61,378 nucleotides of DNA from CAYNLK01 sp964398055 (lineage in GTDB: Bacteria > Chloroflexota > Anaerolineae > 4572-78 > J111), in assembly GCA_964398055.1 (NCBI GenBank), contig CAYNLK010000037.1, forward strand, positions 1 through 61,378, in the 5' to 3' direction. The translations under genes were made by a program, and so were the position numbers. How positions within the stretch are numbered: the stretch's first letter is position 1; each line of letters opens with the position of its first letter. The notes beneath the pieces were generated by a model. It ran no database searches. It saw only the letters and a list, made by a program, of their open reading frames with translations, and was not told the DNA's origin. Of the stretch, positions 41,342 through 48,233 are shown piece after piece.

Positions 41342-42736
41342 TTAATTGGCCCGCTTGAAAATGAGCGGCATGTAATAGACCGGACAACGATCCAGGTCGG
41401 TTACCTGCAATGGGAATGAGCGGCTCAAGAGCGCGGGAATGGCCTGCTGCGTCGCCAGTTGGTTCGATCCAAGACCAGACTGCCACTCAAAACTGCCGTC
41501 TGGCAACTGCATTCCGAGTAGATAACTAATGGGGTTGGTGCCGGAGATGACCCAGTCGCCTGCCAGTGGGTCTTGCCCGGCAGCCAGGATCGCCTGGACG
41601 ACGTAGGCGGTGGAGTTGGTATCGCTGCCGGTCCCCCACGGCGAGGTAGGATCGTAGGGAAAGCCGCCGTCGTTGTTCTGGGCTGAGTCAAGATAGTTTA
41701 GACCATTGACAATAGCCGTCGAGCCGGTGGACTCCCCCGCCGCCAGGAGCGCCTGGATGGCCAGGGCAGTGCTGTTGGTGTCGGTACCCCAACCGGGAGA
41801 CCACTCCCAGCCGCCGTTGCCTTGCTGGGCGTCTTTCAAGACGGTCGCAGCCAACGCCGGAGTCGTCCGGCTCAAGGCGGTGGTACCCAAAATGGCCCAG
41901 GCCTGAAAACCGCTACCAAACGATGAGCCAAAGATGCCGGTAGTTGGGCTGTAATGAGCCAGCGGTTCCATTGCCATAGCCGGCCAGCAGCCGTTGGCCG
42001 CGGCCAGTCCCACGGCCATCTTACCGGCCTGACCGGCGCCGGAGTTTGCATAGTTGGAACCATTGGCCACCATGTAACCAAGCAGGGAAGGGCTGGTAGG
42101 CTGTCGCCGCCATGCTGCGGCGTCGTAGCGGTTGGCCCCAACCGACAGCAGCCCTTCGACTGTACTACTGGCGTTGCCGTAACCGCCATCGGTCGCCGAT
42201 TGCTGGCCGGCCAGCCAGATCAACGCATTGGCGGCGCTGACAAATTGCGGCCCGCTGCCCGGCGACGGGGGCGACACAAAACCCGGACTCCAGCTCCACA
42301 ATTCAATCGCCCCATCATTTACCACGCTGCTGCCTGCGCCAACAAGATAGGACTCCCAGGCTGAACCAGTCCAAAAGGAGTAGGCCCAAAAACCGCTGCT
42401 AAAACAATTGGCCGCCGAGTCGCCCACCCCTTCGATGGCGCAAACAGCCGGACCAAAGCCGGTCACTGTTGTGACAATATCCAGGCCGGTCATTTCCAGC
42501 GCCGCCAACCCCGAGATGGGTGCAGTGAATGAAATTGGCCGGACGATGGCCTCATTTTTACCAAACTGGACGAGGATGTGGGCTTCGTCCGGCCCATCGG
42601 CGCTGATCTTTGGAGCGGGCAACAGCGCCAATAGCAGCAGGGCCGCCGCCAGCAGGGCAGCGGCCAGGCCAAGTGAGCCGAGCAGGCGACGGCTCCGGTT
42701 GGCTAAAATTTGGACTAACATTGGTCTTGAACTCAT
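41342..42736 (-). CDS. Exported intrinsic-factor-like protein: DUF4430 plus alpha/alpha-toroid
   Basis: The 464-residue exported protein has a signal sequence (about 15-45). A DUF4430-like beta domain (about 50-150, 'FWAYSFWTGSAWESYLVGAG') follows, then a helical toroid of prenyltransferase/squalene-cyclase-like repeats (about 165-440: 'NGGWEWSPGWGTDTNSTAL', 'NDGGFPYDPTSPWGTGSDTN', 'LPDGSFEWQSGLGSNQLA'). Intrinsic factor and transcobalamin pair the same two folds in the opposite order. The chain ends 'CPVYYMPLIFKRAN', matching the short tail seen on the C25 protease. In context it is probably a secreted cobalamin binder (inference). Confidence 0.85.
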   Translation of the reverse strand: MSSRPMLVQILANRSRRLLGSLGLAAALLAAALLLLALLPAPKISADGPDEAHILVQFGKNEAIVRPISFTAPISGLAALEMTGLDIVTTVTGFGPAVCAIEGVGDSAANCFSSGFWAYSFWTGSAWESYLVGAGSSVVNDGAIELWSWSPGFVSPPSPGSGPQFVSAANALIWLAGQQSATDGGYGNASSTVEGLLSVGANRYDAAAWRRQPTSPSLLGYMVANGSNYANSGAGQAGKMAVGLAAANGCWPAMAMEPLAHYSPTTGIFGSSFGSGFQAWAILGTTALSRTTPALAATVLKDAQQGNGGWEWSPGWGTDTNSTALAIQALLAAGESTGSTAIVNGLNYLDSAQNNDGGFPYDPTSPWGTGSDTNSTAYVVQAILAAGQDPLAGDWVISGTNPISYLLGMQLPDGSFEWQSGLGSNQLATQQAIPALLSRSFPLQVTDLDRCPVYYMPLIFKRAN

Positions 42737-42976
42737 AGCTTCACCTCTTTCTTTAATGAACCACTCGCTACAAAAGGAAATTATTGGACCAGAGGCAAAG
42801 CCAGCCCGTTTGTCATTTAACCCGGCGCAAGTTACAATAAAAATGCGGTGCGCCGGAACCGCGCCGGGGTATTACTCCCCCGGCGGGCCGGGTGTGCTGC
42901 GCCTGAGGAGACGCCGCCGGACTGCCAGGTCAAAGCCGGCGTCTTCTCACTTTTGCCTCTCGGTTATTCAGTTCAA
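42737..42976 (-). other. Structured gap between cbiN and the intrinsic-factor-like gene
   Basis: On the minus strand two GC-rich hairpins are visible: AGACGCCG...CGGCGTCT (about 42908-42945) and CGCCGGGG/CCCCGGCG with an eight-base AT-rich loop (about 42868-42892). Neither is followed by a T-run. I see no B12-box, so this is not a second cobalamin riboswitch. It may adjust expression of the distal genes. Confidence 0.5.
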
Positions 42977-43282
42977 CTACTGTCTGGCCCGCTTTTCGCC
43001 TCGTTTCAGGCCCAGGTAATAACCGACAAAGCCGGCTCCCAGGGCCGCTTGCAAGGCAAAGAGCAGGCTCTCGGTTTCACCGCCGGGCGGTTCCCAGATA
43101 TTGGCAAACCAGGGTTCATAATCAGGCGCTATCTCGGTAATGGCCTCCTCGGCCGCCCCATCAGCCCCGCCAAACTCGGAACCGGGGTTCAATAGCAAAC
43201 CCAGCACTGCTAACAGCACCACCAGGCCCAGTAGAATCCAGGTGGTCGAACTGCCCGATTTTTTTTGTTCGGTCACAGCCAT
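42977..43282 (-). CDS. cbiN: Cobalt transport protein CbiN
   Basis: The 101-residue membrane protein has two helices (about 15-32 and 76-92) flanking 'EFGGADGAAEEAITEIAPDY' and 'PWFANIWEPPGGETESLLFA', the CbiN extracytoplasmic loop. CbiN activates CbiM for Co2+ uptake. It is directly adjacent to cbiM. Confidence 0.94.
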   Translation of the reverse strand: MAVTEQKKSGSSTTWILLGLVVLLAVLGLLLNPGSEFGGADGAAEEAITEIAPDYEPWFANIWEPPGGETESLLFALQAALGAGFVGYYLGLKRGEKRARQ

Positions 43283-43283
43283 C

Positions 43284-44069
43284 TTACGCCTCCACCCCCA
43301 AAGTTTTCAGTTCAGCCTGAGCATTGCTGCGCAAGGCATTAAAGATGATCACGGTCAGCAGCCCTTCGGTGATGGCCAACGGTATCTGAGTGACCGCAAA
43401 AATCGCCCCAAACTTGAGGAACGAGGCCAGGACTCCGCCCACCGGATCAGGATAGGCCAGGGCCAATTGTAATGAGGTAACCACATAGGTAGCCCAGTCG
43501 GCAAAGGCGGCGGCCAGAAAAACGACCCAGCCGGTCGAGATTTTGCCCCGCAGCCCCACCCAAATGCCGTAAGCCACCAGCGGTCCGCACACGGCCATAC
43601 TGAAGGCGTTGGCCCCCAGGGTGGTCAACCCGCCGTGGGCCAGCAGCAGCGCCTGGAACAGCAGCACGATGCCGCCCAACACACTCATTACCATCGGTCC
43701 AAACAGGATGGCCCCCAACCCGGTGCCGGTGGGATGGCTGCTGGAACCGGTGACGCTGGGGATCTTCAGGGCGCTGAGCACAAAGGCATACGCCCCGACC
43801 AGCCCCAGCAACAGCATCGTCTCCCGTCCCTGCTTGACCAACTGGTTGAGCCGGCGGAAACCCAGGACCCAGAAGGGAATGGTGACGATGTACCAGAAAA
43901 TTGCCCAACCGGGTGGCAAGAAGCCCTCAAAGATATGCATACCCGGTGTAACCGGCGCATCTACCGGCGGTGCAATCGAGTTTGCCCAGGCCACCCTGGC
44001 CCCGAGCAGCAGCACGGCCAGCAGCAGCCAGCCTGAACGTTTAGGGTTGCTGAAAATTTTCAATTTCAT
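43284..44069 (-). CDS. cbiM: Cobalt ECF-type S component CbiM
   Basis: The 261-residue membrane protein contains the metal-binding region 'MHIFEGFLPPGWAIFWY' and 'SVTGSSSHPTGTGLGAILFG', diagnostic of CbiM/NikM. A cleavable-looking signal segment (about 12-30, ending WANS) precedes it, longer than in many CbiM. CbiMN normally works with CbiQ and CbiO. Here the nearest T/A components are ~6-8 kb downstream beside a vitamin S component, so they may be shared or CbiQO is elsewhere. It is under the cobalamin riboswitch. Confidence 0.94.
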   Translation of the reverse strand: MKLKIFSNPKRSGWLLLAVLLLGARVAWANSIAPPVDAPVTPGMHIFEGFLPPGWAIFWYIVTIPFWVLGFRRLNQLVKQGRETMLLLGLVGAYAFVLSALKIPSVTGSSSHPTGTGLGAILFGPMVMSVLGGIVLLFQALLLAHGGLTTLGANAFSMAVCGPLVAYGIWVGLRGKISTGWVVFLAAAFADWATYVVTSLQLALAYPDPVGGVLASFLKFGAIFAVTQIPLAITEGLLTVIIFNALRSNAQAELKTLGVEA

Positions 44070-44099
44070 ATTTTCTCCCTCGCTAAAACTAATCAGATT

Positions 44100-44375
44100 T
44101 TATTGATATTTACGCAAACAATTGTCCAGTTCGGCAATGACGCGCCAGAGGTGATCGTTTTCCTCCTGCAACGCTCGCGCCCGCTGGGCCAGCGACAGCA
44201 GGCGATTGCTCTCCTCCAATAGGGCGTCGAACTGCTCGACTTTTTTGCGCCCGATGGCTAACTGCCGGCTCAACCAGGCCAGGCAGCGGAGGAAGTCGGC
44301 GGCCATGGCGTTGTGCTGCTCAACCACCCGATTCAACTCTGCCAGGATTTCCTCCGGCGCCACATACTTGGTCAT
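44100..44375 (-). CDS. Small coiled-coil protein of unknown function
   Basis: The 91-residue soluble protein is almost entirely helical with heptad-like patterns ('ILAELNRVVEQHNAMAADF', 'ESNRLLSLAQRARALQEEN'). I recognise no family. Its start overlaps the GntR stop, and cbiM follows 30 bp downstream, so it is co-expressed with cobalt/B12 genes. Confidence 0.65.
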   Translation of the reverse strand: MTKYVAPEEILAELNRVVEQHNAMAADFLRCLAWLSRQLAIGRKKVEQFDALLEESNRLLSLAQRARALQEENDHLWRVIAELDNCLRKYQ

Positions 44376-45067
44376 TTACCAACAGTTTCTCTGAACCCAT
44401 CCGAAACATTACTTAAGTGACGTTTCATCAGCCAGGCGGCCAGGTCGCCATTGTTGGCGTTAACTGCATCAACGATTACCCGTAGCGCCTCAACTCTCTC
44501 GGCGACTTTACCAGCAGGGTCAGGGTGTAAGAAAAAACGCCACCGAGTCAGATGGGCGTACAACCAGGCCAACGTCCCGTCCAAAAACTGGTTATAGGTG
44601 GCCTGGGCCAGCCAACGATGCACCCAGTACTCTAACCAGATCAATTCATAGATATCAGCACCGATCGCCTCTCTTGCCAAAACAGGACAAAAGCTGTTTA
44701 TGTCCACCGTTTGCCCAACCGAGGCGCGGGTAGCCGCCAAACGGACTGCCCAGGGTTCTAATTCCAGACAGATCTCCAGGATATTCCACAGATCGCGCTC
44801 GTTGAGGTCGGCTACCATAATCCCAAGCCGGGGCACAATTACTACCAACTTCTCAAAAGCCAGTCTTTGCAACGCCTCCCGAATGGGCGTCCGGCCAAGT
44901 CCCAACTCTGTTACCAGGTCGGCTTCCCGCAGCAAACTGGCGGGCGCAAAGGTCAGGTTGATGATCTTCTGCTTAAGCTGATCGTAAGCCTGTTGTCGTA
45001 ATAAACCATCTCCAGACCGATCCGGCTGAAATGTGTCCAGCAGCGTCGCTGGCAACGCGGTGATCAT
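44372..45067 (-). CDS. GntR/FadR-family transcriptional regulator
   Basis: The 231-residue regulator has an N-terminal winged helix (about 24-95: 'QAYDQLKQKIINLTFAPASL', 'LGLGRTPIREALQRL', 'VVIVPRLGIMVADL') and a C-terminal FCD-type helical sensor domain (about 100-225). FCD domains often bind metal-coordinated small acids. Embedded between the BtuF-like gene and cbiM with overlapping ends, it likely adds a second control layer to the riboswitch operon. Its ligand and operator are unknown. Confidence 0.88.
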   Translation of the reverse strand: MITALPATLLDTFQPDRSGDGLLRQQAYDQLKQKIINLTFAPASLLREADLVTELGLGRTPIREALQRLAFEKLVVIVPRLGIMVADLNERDLWNILEICLELEPWAVRLAATRASVGQTVDINSFCPVLAREAIGADIYELIWLEYWVHRWLAQATYNQFLDGTLAWLYAHLTRWRFFLHPDPAGKVAERVEALRVIVDAVNANNGDLAAWLMKRHLSNVSDGFRETVGK

Positions 45068-45828
45068 AGTTTAAGCGCCGATTTTTCACCGTTTAATACC
45101 TGCCAGAGTTTCTGCGCGCCTTCGACCAGGTTAGGGCCGGGTGCATTGAGCAAGATTGATCTCACGGCCACGACCCGCCGGTTTTGAACCGCGCTAACCT
45201 TCTCCCAGCCGGCCCGGCCAAGTACCCGCTCCGGGTCGATCTTTTCCACCCCGGCCCAGTTCAAAACGATCACTTCCGGATCAGCTTCAATTACCTCCGC
45301 CTCGGTCACCTGGCGACCGGCCGGTCCGGGGATAAATTCACCCCCCAACAACTCGACGATTTCGGCAATCCAGGGGGCGCCGTTGATGAGCGGCCTGGGC
45401 CACTCTTCCACATAGACCCGCCGGCGGGGATAGCCTTGAGCCAGACGCTGCAGTTCGGCCAATTCCGTTTGCATCTGGCTGACCAGGGATACAGCCCAAC
45501 CCGACACCCCACACAGCCGGCCCAACCAGTGAATATGAGCGTATACGTCGGCCAGCGATTGGGGATACAAGCATAATACGTTCAGCCGGGCTTTGAGCAG
45601 CTCGTCCACCCGGCCGGCCTGGTAGGGCGTGGCGGCAATCACCAGGTCGGGATTCAGAACAGCCACTTCCTCGGCCTTGACCGACCAGACTGTGTCCAGC
45701 TCCGGCAGGCCGGCCACGTCGACCAGGCGATGGCAATAACGGCTAACGCCAACCAGCCGCCCACGCTGTCCTAAGGCCACCAGGGTGGCCGTAACGCTCG
45801 GTTCCAGGGAGACAATTCGGGTTAACAT
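45064..45828 (-). CDS. BtuF-like cobalamin-binding protein without signal peptide
   Basis: The 254-residue protein is a helical-backbone metal/vitamin-binding protein (BtuF/FhuD class): 'RIVSLEPSVTATLVALGQRG', 'CHRLVDVAGLPELDTVWSV', 'IAATPYQAGRVDELL' and 'DPEVIVLNWAGVEKIDPERV'. The chain begins directly with the first strand and has no signal peptide or lipobox. Many cytoplasmic homologues of this kind lie in B12 loci without BtuCD, which is absent here too. It may be an intracellular corrinoid or metallo-ligand binding protein. Confidence 0.82.
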   Translation of the reverse strand: MLTRIVSLEPSVTATLVALGQRGRLVGVSRYCHRLVDVAGLPELDTVWSVKAEEVAVLNPDLVIAATPYQAGRVDELLKARLNVLCLYPQSLADVYAHIHWLGRLCGVSGWAVSLVSQMQTELAELQRLAQGYPRRRVYVEEWPRPLINGAPWIAEIVELLGGEFIPGPAGRQVTEAEVIEADPEVIVLNWAGVEKIDPERVLGRAGWEKVSAVQNRRVVAVRSILLNAPGPNLVEGAQKLWQVLNGEKSALKL

Positions 45829-46241
45829 CAGGCCAGCACCACCACCCCAGCCGGGGCGGCATCCACCAGCGCCTTAACGTAACCAACGGATAGCCGGTCG
45901 GCGGCCAACTCGGTGTAGACGCCATGCAACACGGTCAGATCATAAGACTGGCGGCTCAAAAAGAACTGCCAATCGCTCAACGCGGCAGAATCCAGATCAA
46001 ACACCTCGAGAGACGGCAATTCGGCGGGAAAGCGCTCCAGCCACTCTTGCCACAAATTCAGGATTTCCTGGGTCAGGCACAGGACCGCGACCGATTTATG
46101 CCACAGAACATTGACCCAAACCAGATTAGCAATGTCGTTAAAGGTGTGTACTTTGCCCGAACGAGGCAGGGCCAGCATTTTTTCGGGCGGGGTTGATACA
46201 ACCGGTTGAACGGAACTACGATCAAAGTTTGGCGAGGTCAT
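45828..46241 (-). CDS. First gene of the riboswitch operon, unknown function
   Basis: I do not recognise this 137-residue soluble protein. It has a disordered N-terminus, then 'FNDIANLVWVNVLWHKSVAV', 'LEVFDLDSAALSDWQFFLSR' and ends 'VDAAPAGVVVLA'. The alternating hydrophobic strands and helices suggest a small Rossmann-like domain. Its stop overlaps the start of the BtuF-like gene. Being directly behind the cobalamin riboswitch makes a corrinoid-related role likely but unproven. Confidence 0.7.
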   Translation of the reverse strand: MTSPNFDRSSVQPVVSTPPEKMLALPRSGKVHTFNDIANLVWVNVLWHKSVAVLCLTQEILNLWQEWLERFPAELPSLEVFDLDSAALSDWQFFLSRQSYDLTVLHGVYTELAADRLSVGYVKALVDAAPAGVVVLA

Positions 46242-46314
46242 CGGTTACTCCTTTCGTCGCTCGCAAAAGGTTTGTGAAATCACGAACTTAAGCGAGCAAA
46301 GGGGTAACCTTTTA

Positions 46315-46346
46315 ACAAAAAACCCCCTTGGGTTGTGATCCAAGGA
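46315..46346 (-). terminator. Riboswitch expression-platform terminator
   Basis: On the minus strand CCTTGG...CCAAGG is followed by GGGTTTTTTG. The upstream arm overlaps a CCACACCT segment (46346-46353) that can instead pair with AGGTGTGG (46379-46386) closer to the aptamer, giving mutually exclusive structures. Confidence 0.85.
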
Positions 46347-46392
46347 GGTGTGGGGTAGCCCAAGAGCCGGTTACCGCACCACACCTTTTACC

Positions 46393-46640
46393 GCGAAAGC
46401 TCGTGATGCCCAACTCAGGCGGGCGGCCTGGCTTCAGATCAATTAATAATTATCAATGAGTAATGAACAAGGAGCAATGAACAGGGGTGGCTGTTTTTGT
46501 TCATTGTTCATTGCTCATTATTCATTGTTAATTGACCTGTTACAGTTGCGGGACAGCGCCGGACTGACCCTTATAAGGGTGTCACCGGCTTCGCCTTTAC
46601 GGCCCGTGCCATCCGGGGCAACGGGCGCCTGAGTGATGAG
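46393..46640 (-). promoter_or_regulatory. Cobalamin riboswitch
   Basis: The minus strand shows the core of the cobalamin aptamer: GGCGAAGCCGGTGA, then CCGGCGCTGTCCCGCAACTG, and the B12-box-like GAAGCCAGGCCGCCCGCCTG before a short final stem. The L5 loop is enlarged by the perfect palindrome ACCCTTATAAGGGT. The variable region between core and B12 box is filled by a ~93-nt AT-rich palindromic insert. With the promoter upstream and terminator downstream, it should switch off the B12/cobalt genes when cobalamin is plentiful. Confidence 0.92.
46441..46533. repeat. Palindromic insert in the riboswitch variable arm
   Basis: Near-repeats of the type (T)GAACAATGA on one arm and TCATTGTTCA on the other fold into a long imperfect hairpin capped near aggggtggctgtt. 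It replaces the usual peripheral helices and looks like a small dispersed repeat captured by the aptamer. Confidence 0.8.
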
Positions 46641-46658
46641 GATTATTGAATTGAGCCG

Positions 46659-46687
46659 AGTATAAGACAGCAGCATAGTTTTGTCAA
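46659..46687 (-). promoter_or_regulatory. Promoter of the cobalamin riboswitch operon
   Basis: On the minus strand TTGACA (46682-46687) and TATACT (46659-46664) are 17 bases apart. The -35 box overlaps the stop of the small membrane protein gene. Confidence 0.88.
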
Positions 46688-47055
46688 GTTTTATTTCCGA
46701 TCTCACCGCGAGCGATGATGAAGATAACATAGATCACAAACATAGGGCCAAAGTTTGCCCCAACGACAGCCCCGTAAACCGTACCGGGGAGAATATTGTC
46801 TACTCCCCCGGCCAGAACGCCGGCAATCAAGCCGACCAGGGCGCCATAAATCGAGCCAAACAAACCATAGACTGCGCTGTAGAAACCGGCAATAATCGTC
46901 TCGAAGATAGCTCTATCGGCCAGCTTGATCGAAATAACGCCGTTGTTGGCCCTGACCGCAATCACAACCACAATGATTGTGGTGCTGATCAGCCAGCCAA
47001 GCAGGCCGATGACTATTACCGCAGGCAGACCGGTCATCTTAACAATGATCCACAC
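46684..47055 (-). CDS. Small glycine-rich membrane protein
   Basis: The 123-residue protein has three to four hydrophobic helices, one with glycine-zipper spacing ('SIYGALVGLIAGVLAGGVDN', 'GTVYGAVVGANFGPMF'). I know no family function. Its start overlaps the hypB stop by 17 bases, so it is probably translated with hypB. Confidence 0.65.
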   Translation of the reverse strand: MWIIVKMTGLPAVIVIGLLGWLISTTIIVVVIAVRANNGVISIKLADRAIFETIIAGFYSAVYGLFGSIYGALVGLIAGVLAGGVDNILPGTVYGAVVGANFGPMFVIYVIFIIARGEIGNKT

Positions 47056-47695
47056 CGTGATTGTCCAACAACCAGGCTAACCAGACCTCCACCCCTTGCC
47101 CGGTGCGGCAGGAGAGGACAAAGAAGGGGACGCCGGGATTGACCATCTCCAGACCGCGCCGGAAATAATCAACGTCAAAGGCAAAGACGTCCATCAAATC
47201 GGCCTTGTTCAGGATCACAGCGTCAACTGCAGCAAACATACCGGGGTACTTGTAAGGTTTATCGTGCCCCTCCGGCACACTGGCAATGACGATAGCCCGG
47301 TCAGCCCCCAGGTTGAAGTTGGCCGGGCAGATCAGGTTGCCGACGTTTTCGATGAAGAGCAATTTGATCATCTTGAGGGGCAGTTCCGACAGCGCAGCCC
47401 GGATCATCGGTGCATCCAGGTGGCACTCCCCGCCGGTGTTGATTTGTACCACCGGGACGCCCCGAGCGGCGATGGCATCGGCGTCGATGCTGCCGGCCAC
47501 GTCGCCCTCGATCACACCTGGCCGGATCGCCGGCGGCAGCCGCTCTAACGTAGCCAGGATCAGGCTGGTTTTGCCCGCGCCCGGTGAGGCCATCAGGTTC
47601 AATACAAACGTCCCGGCTTCATCAAACGTAGCCCGGTTTTCGGCAGCCACCTGATCATTGGCGCTAAGAATCTGTTGCACTACCGGAATTTTCAT
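47039..47695 (-). CDS. hypB: Hydrogenase/urease-type nickel insertion GTPase HypB
   Basis: The 218-residue GTPase delivers nickel to [NiFe] enzymes with HypA. Seen are the P-loop 'ASPGAGKTSL', the metal-site residues 'NTGGECHLD', 'FIENVGNLICP', and the NKAD base motif in 'VILNKADLM'. The N-terminal CxxCGC and His-rich extensions of some HypB are missing, so it has only the G-domain site. No hydrogenase or other hyp genes are present. The nickel transporter and CooT genes are close by, suggesting a nickel-enzyme maturation role, perhaps for CO dehydrogenase. Confidence 0.92.
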   Translation of the reverse strand: MKIPVVQQILSANDQVAAENRATFDEAGTFVLNLMASPGAGKTSLILATLERLPPAIRPGVIEGDVAGSIDADAIAARGVPVVQINTGGECHLDAPMIRAALSELPLKMIKLLFIENVGNLICPANFNLGADRAIVIASVPEGHDKPYKYPGMFAAVDAVILNKADLMDVFAFDVDYFRRGLEMVNPGVPFFVLSCRTGQGVEVWLAWLLDNHGVDHC

Positions 47696-47707
47696 AGTGT
47701 ACCTCTT

Positions 47708-48233
47708 TCACAAATTCAACCTTTTGAAGATAAATTCAGGCAGGCAGCGAATGACCAGCATGATGTAGCGCCAGACCGGCAAAACGTAGACGTTATCCCG
47801 CTGGCGGCGATACGCCTTAAAAATCGCCCTGGCCGCCTGCTGCGGCGTAGCCGTCAATGGTCCCGGTAAAGTCATACATAACATTCAAGATCGACACGGC
47901 CCCGGTGTAGTTGGTCTGGATGATCCGGGCCGCTTCAGTAAAGTCAACCTGGCCGACCTCTTGCCGCCCCAGGTAGCCAAAAACGCAGATGGCCCCGTCC
48001 GGCTTTGGGTCCAGGCGGTCATAAAAAGCAGCATGGCCGGCGAAATCCAACGCCTCAAAAGCAACAGCTTTGGCCGCAACATTGTGTCTGATCTGAAGAT
48101 CGCTAACCAGAGCGACCAGCCGGGACGGCTGCCTGGCCGCCAGGGTCAGGCTGTAACCGTGGCCGGCAAACTCATAAGCCAGGGCCTGGACAATATCAGA
48201 GGTTGCCCCCAGGATCAAAACATGGCGACTCAT
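47708..48233 (-). pseudogene. DprE2-like short-chain dehydrogenase with internal deletion and frameshift
   Basis: The N-terminal part (from ATG 48233) has the SDR nucleotide motif 'VLILGATSDIVQALAYEF' and 'IIQTNYTGAVSILN'. After about residue 120 the frame ends at 47817. A different frame resumes at once as 'LPGPLTATPQQAARAIFKAY' and 'LPVWRYIMLVIRCLPEFIFK' to TGA 47708. The catalytic Ser-Tyr-x3-Lys region, roughly 75 residues, is absent. It is therefore an inactive remnant. Its ATG overlaps the stop of the FAD oxidase, the DprE1-DprE2 arrangement. Confidence 0.83.

Noticed and set aside
42737..42976. Possible second cobalamin riboswitch before the intrinsic-factor-like gene
   Set aside because: Strong hairpins are present but neither the CCCGCAACTG core nor a B12 box can be found.
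46441..46533. CRISPR-like array (repeated TGAACAATGA units)
   Set aside because: Units are very short, form one palindrome and have no spacers; the segment lies inside a riboswitch.
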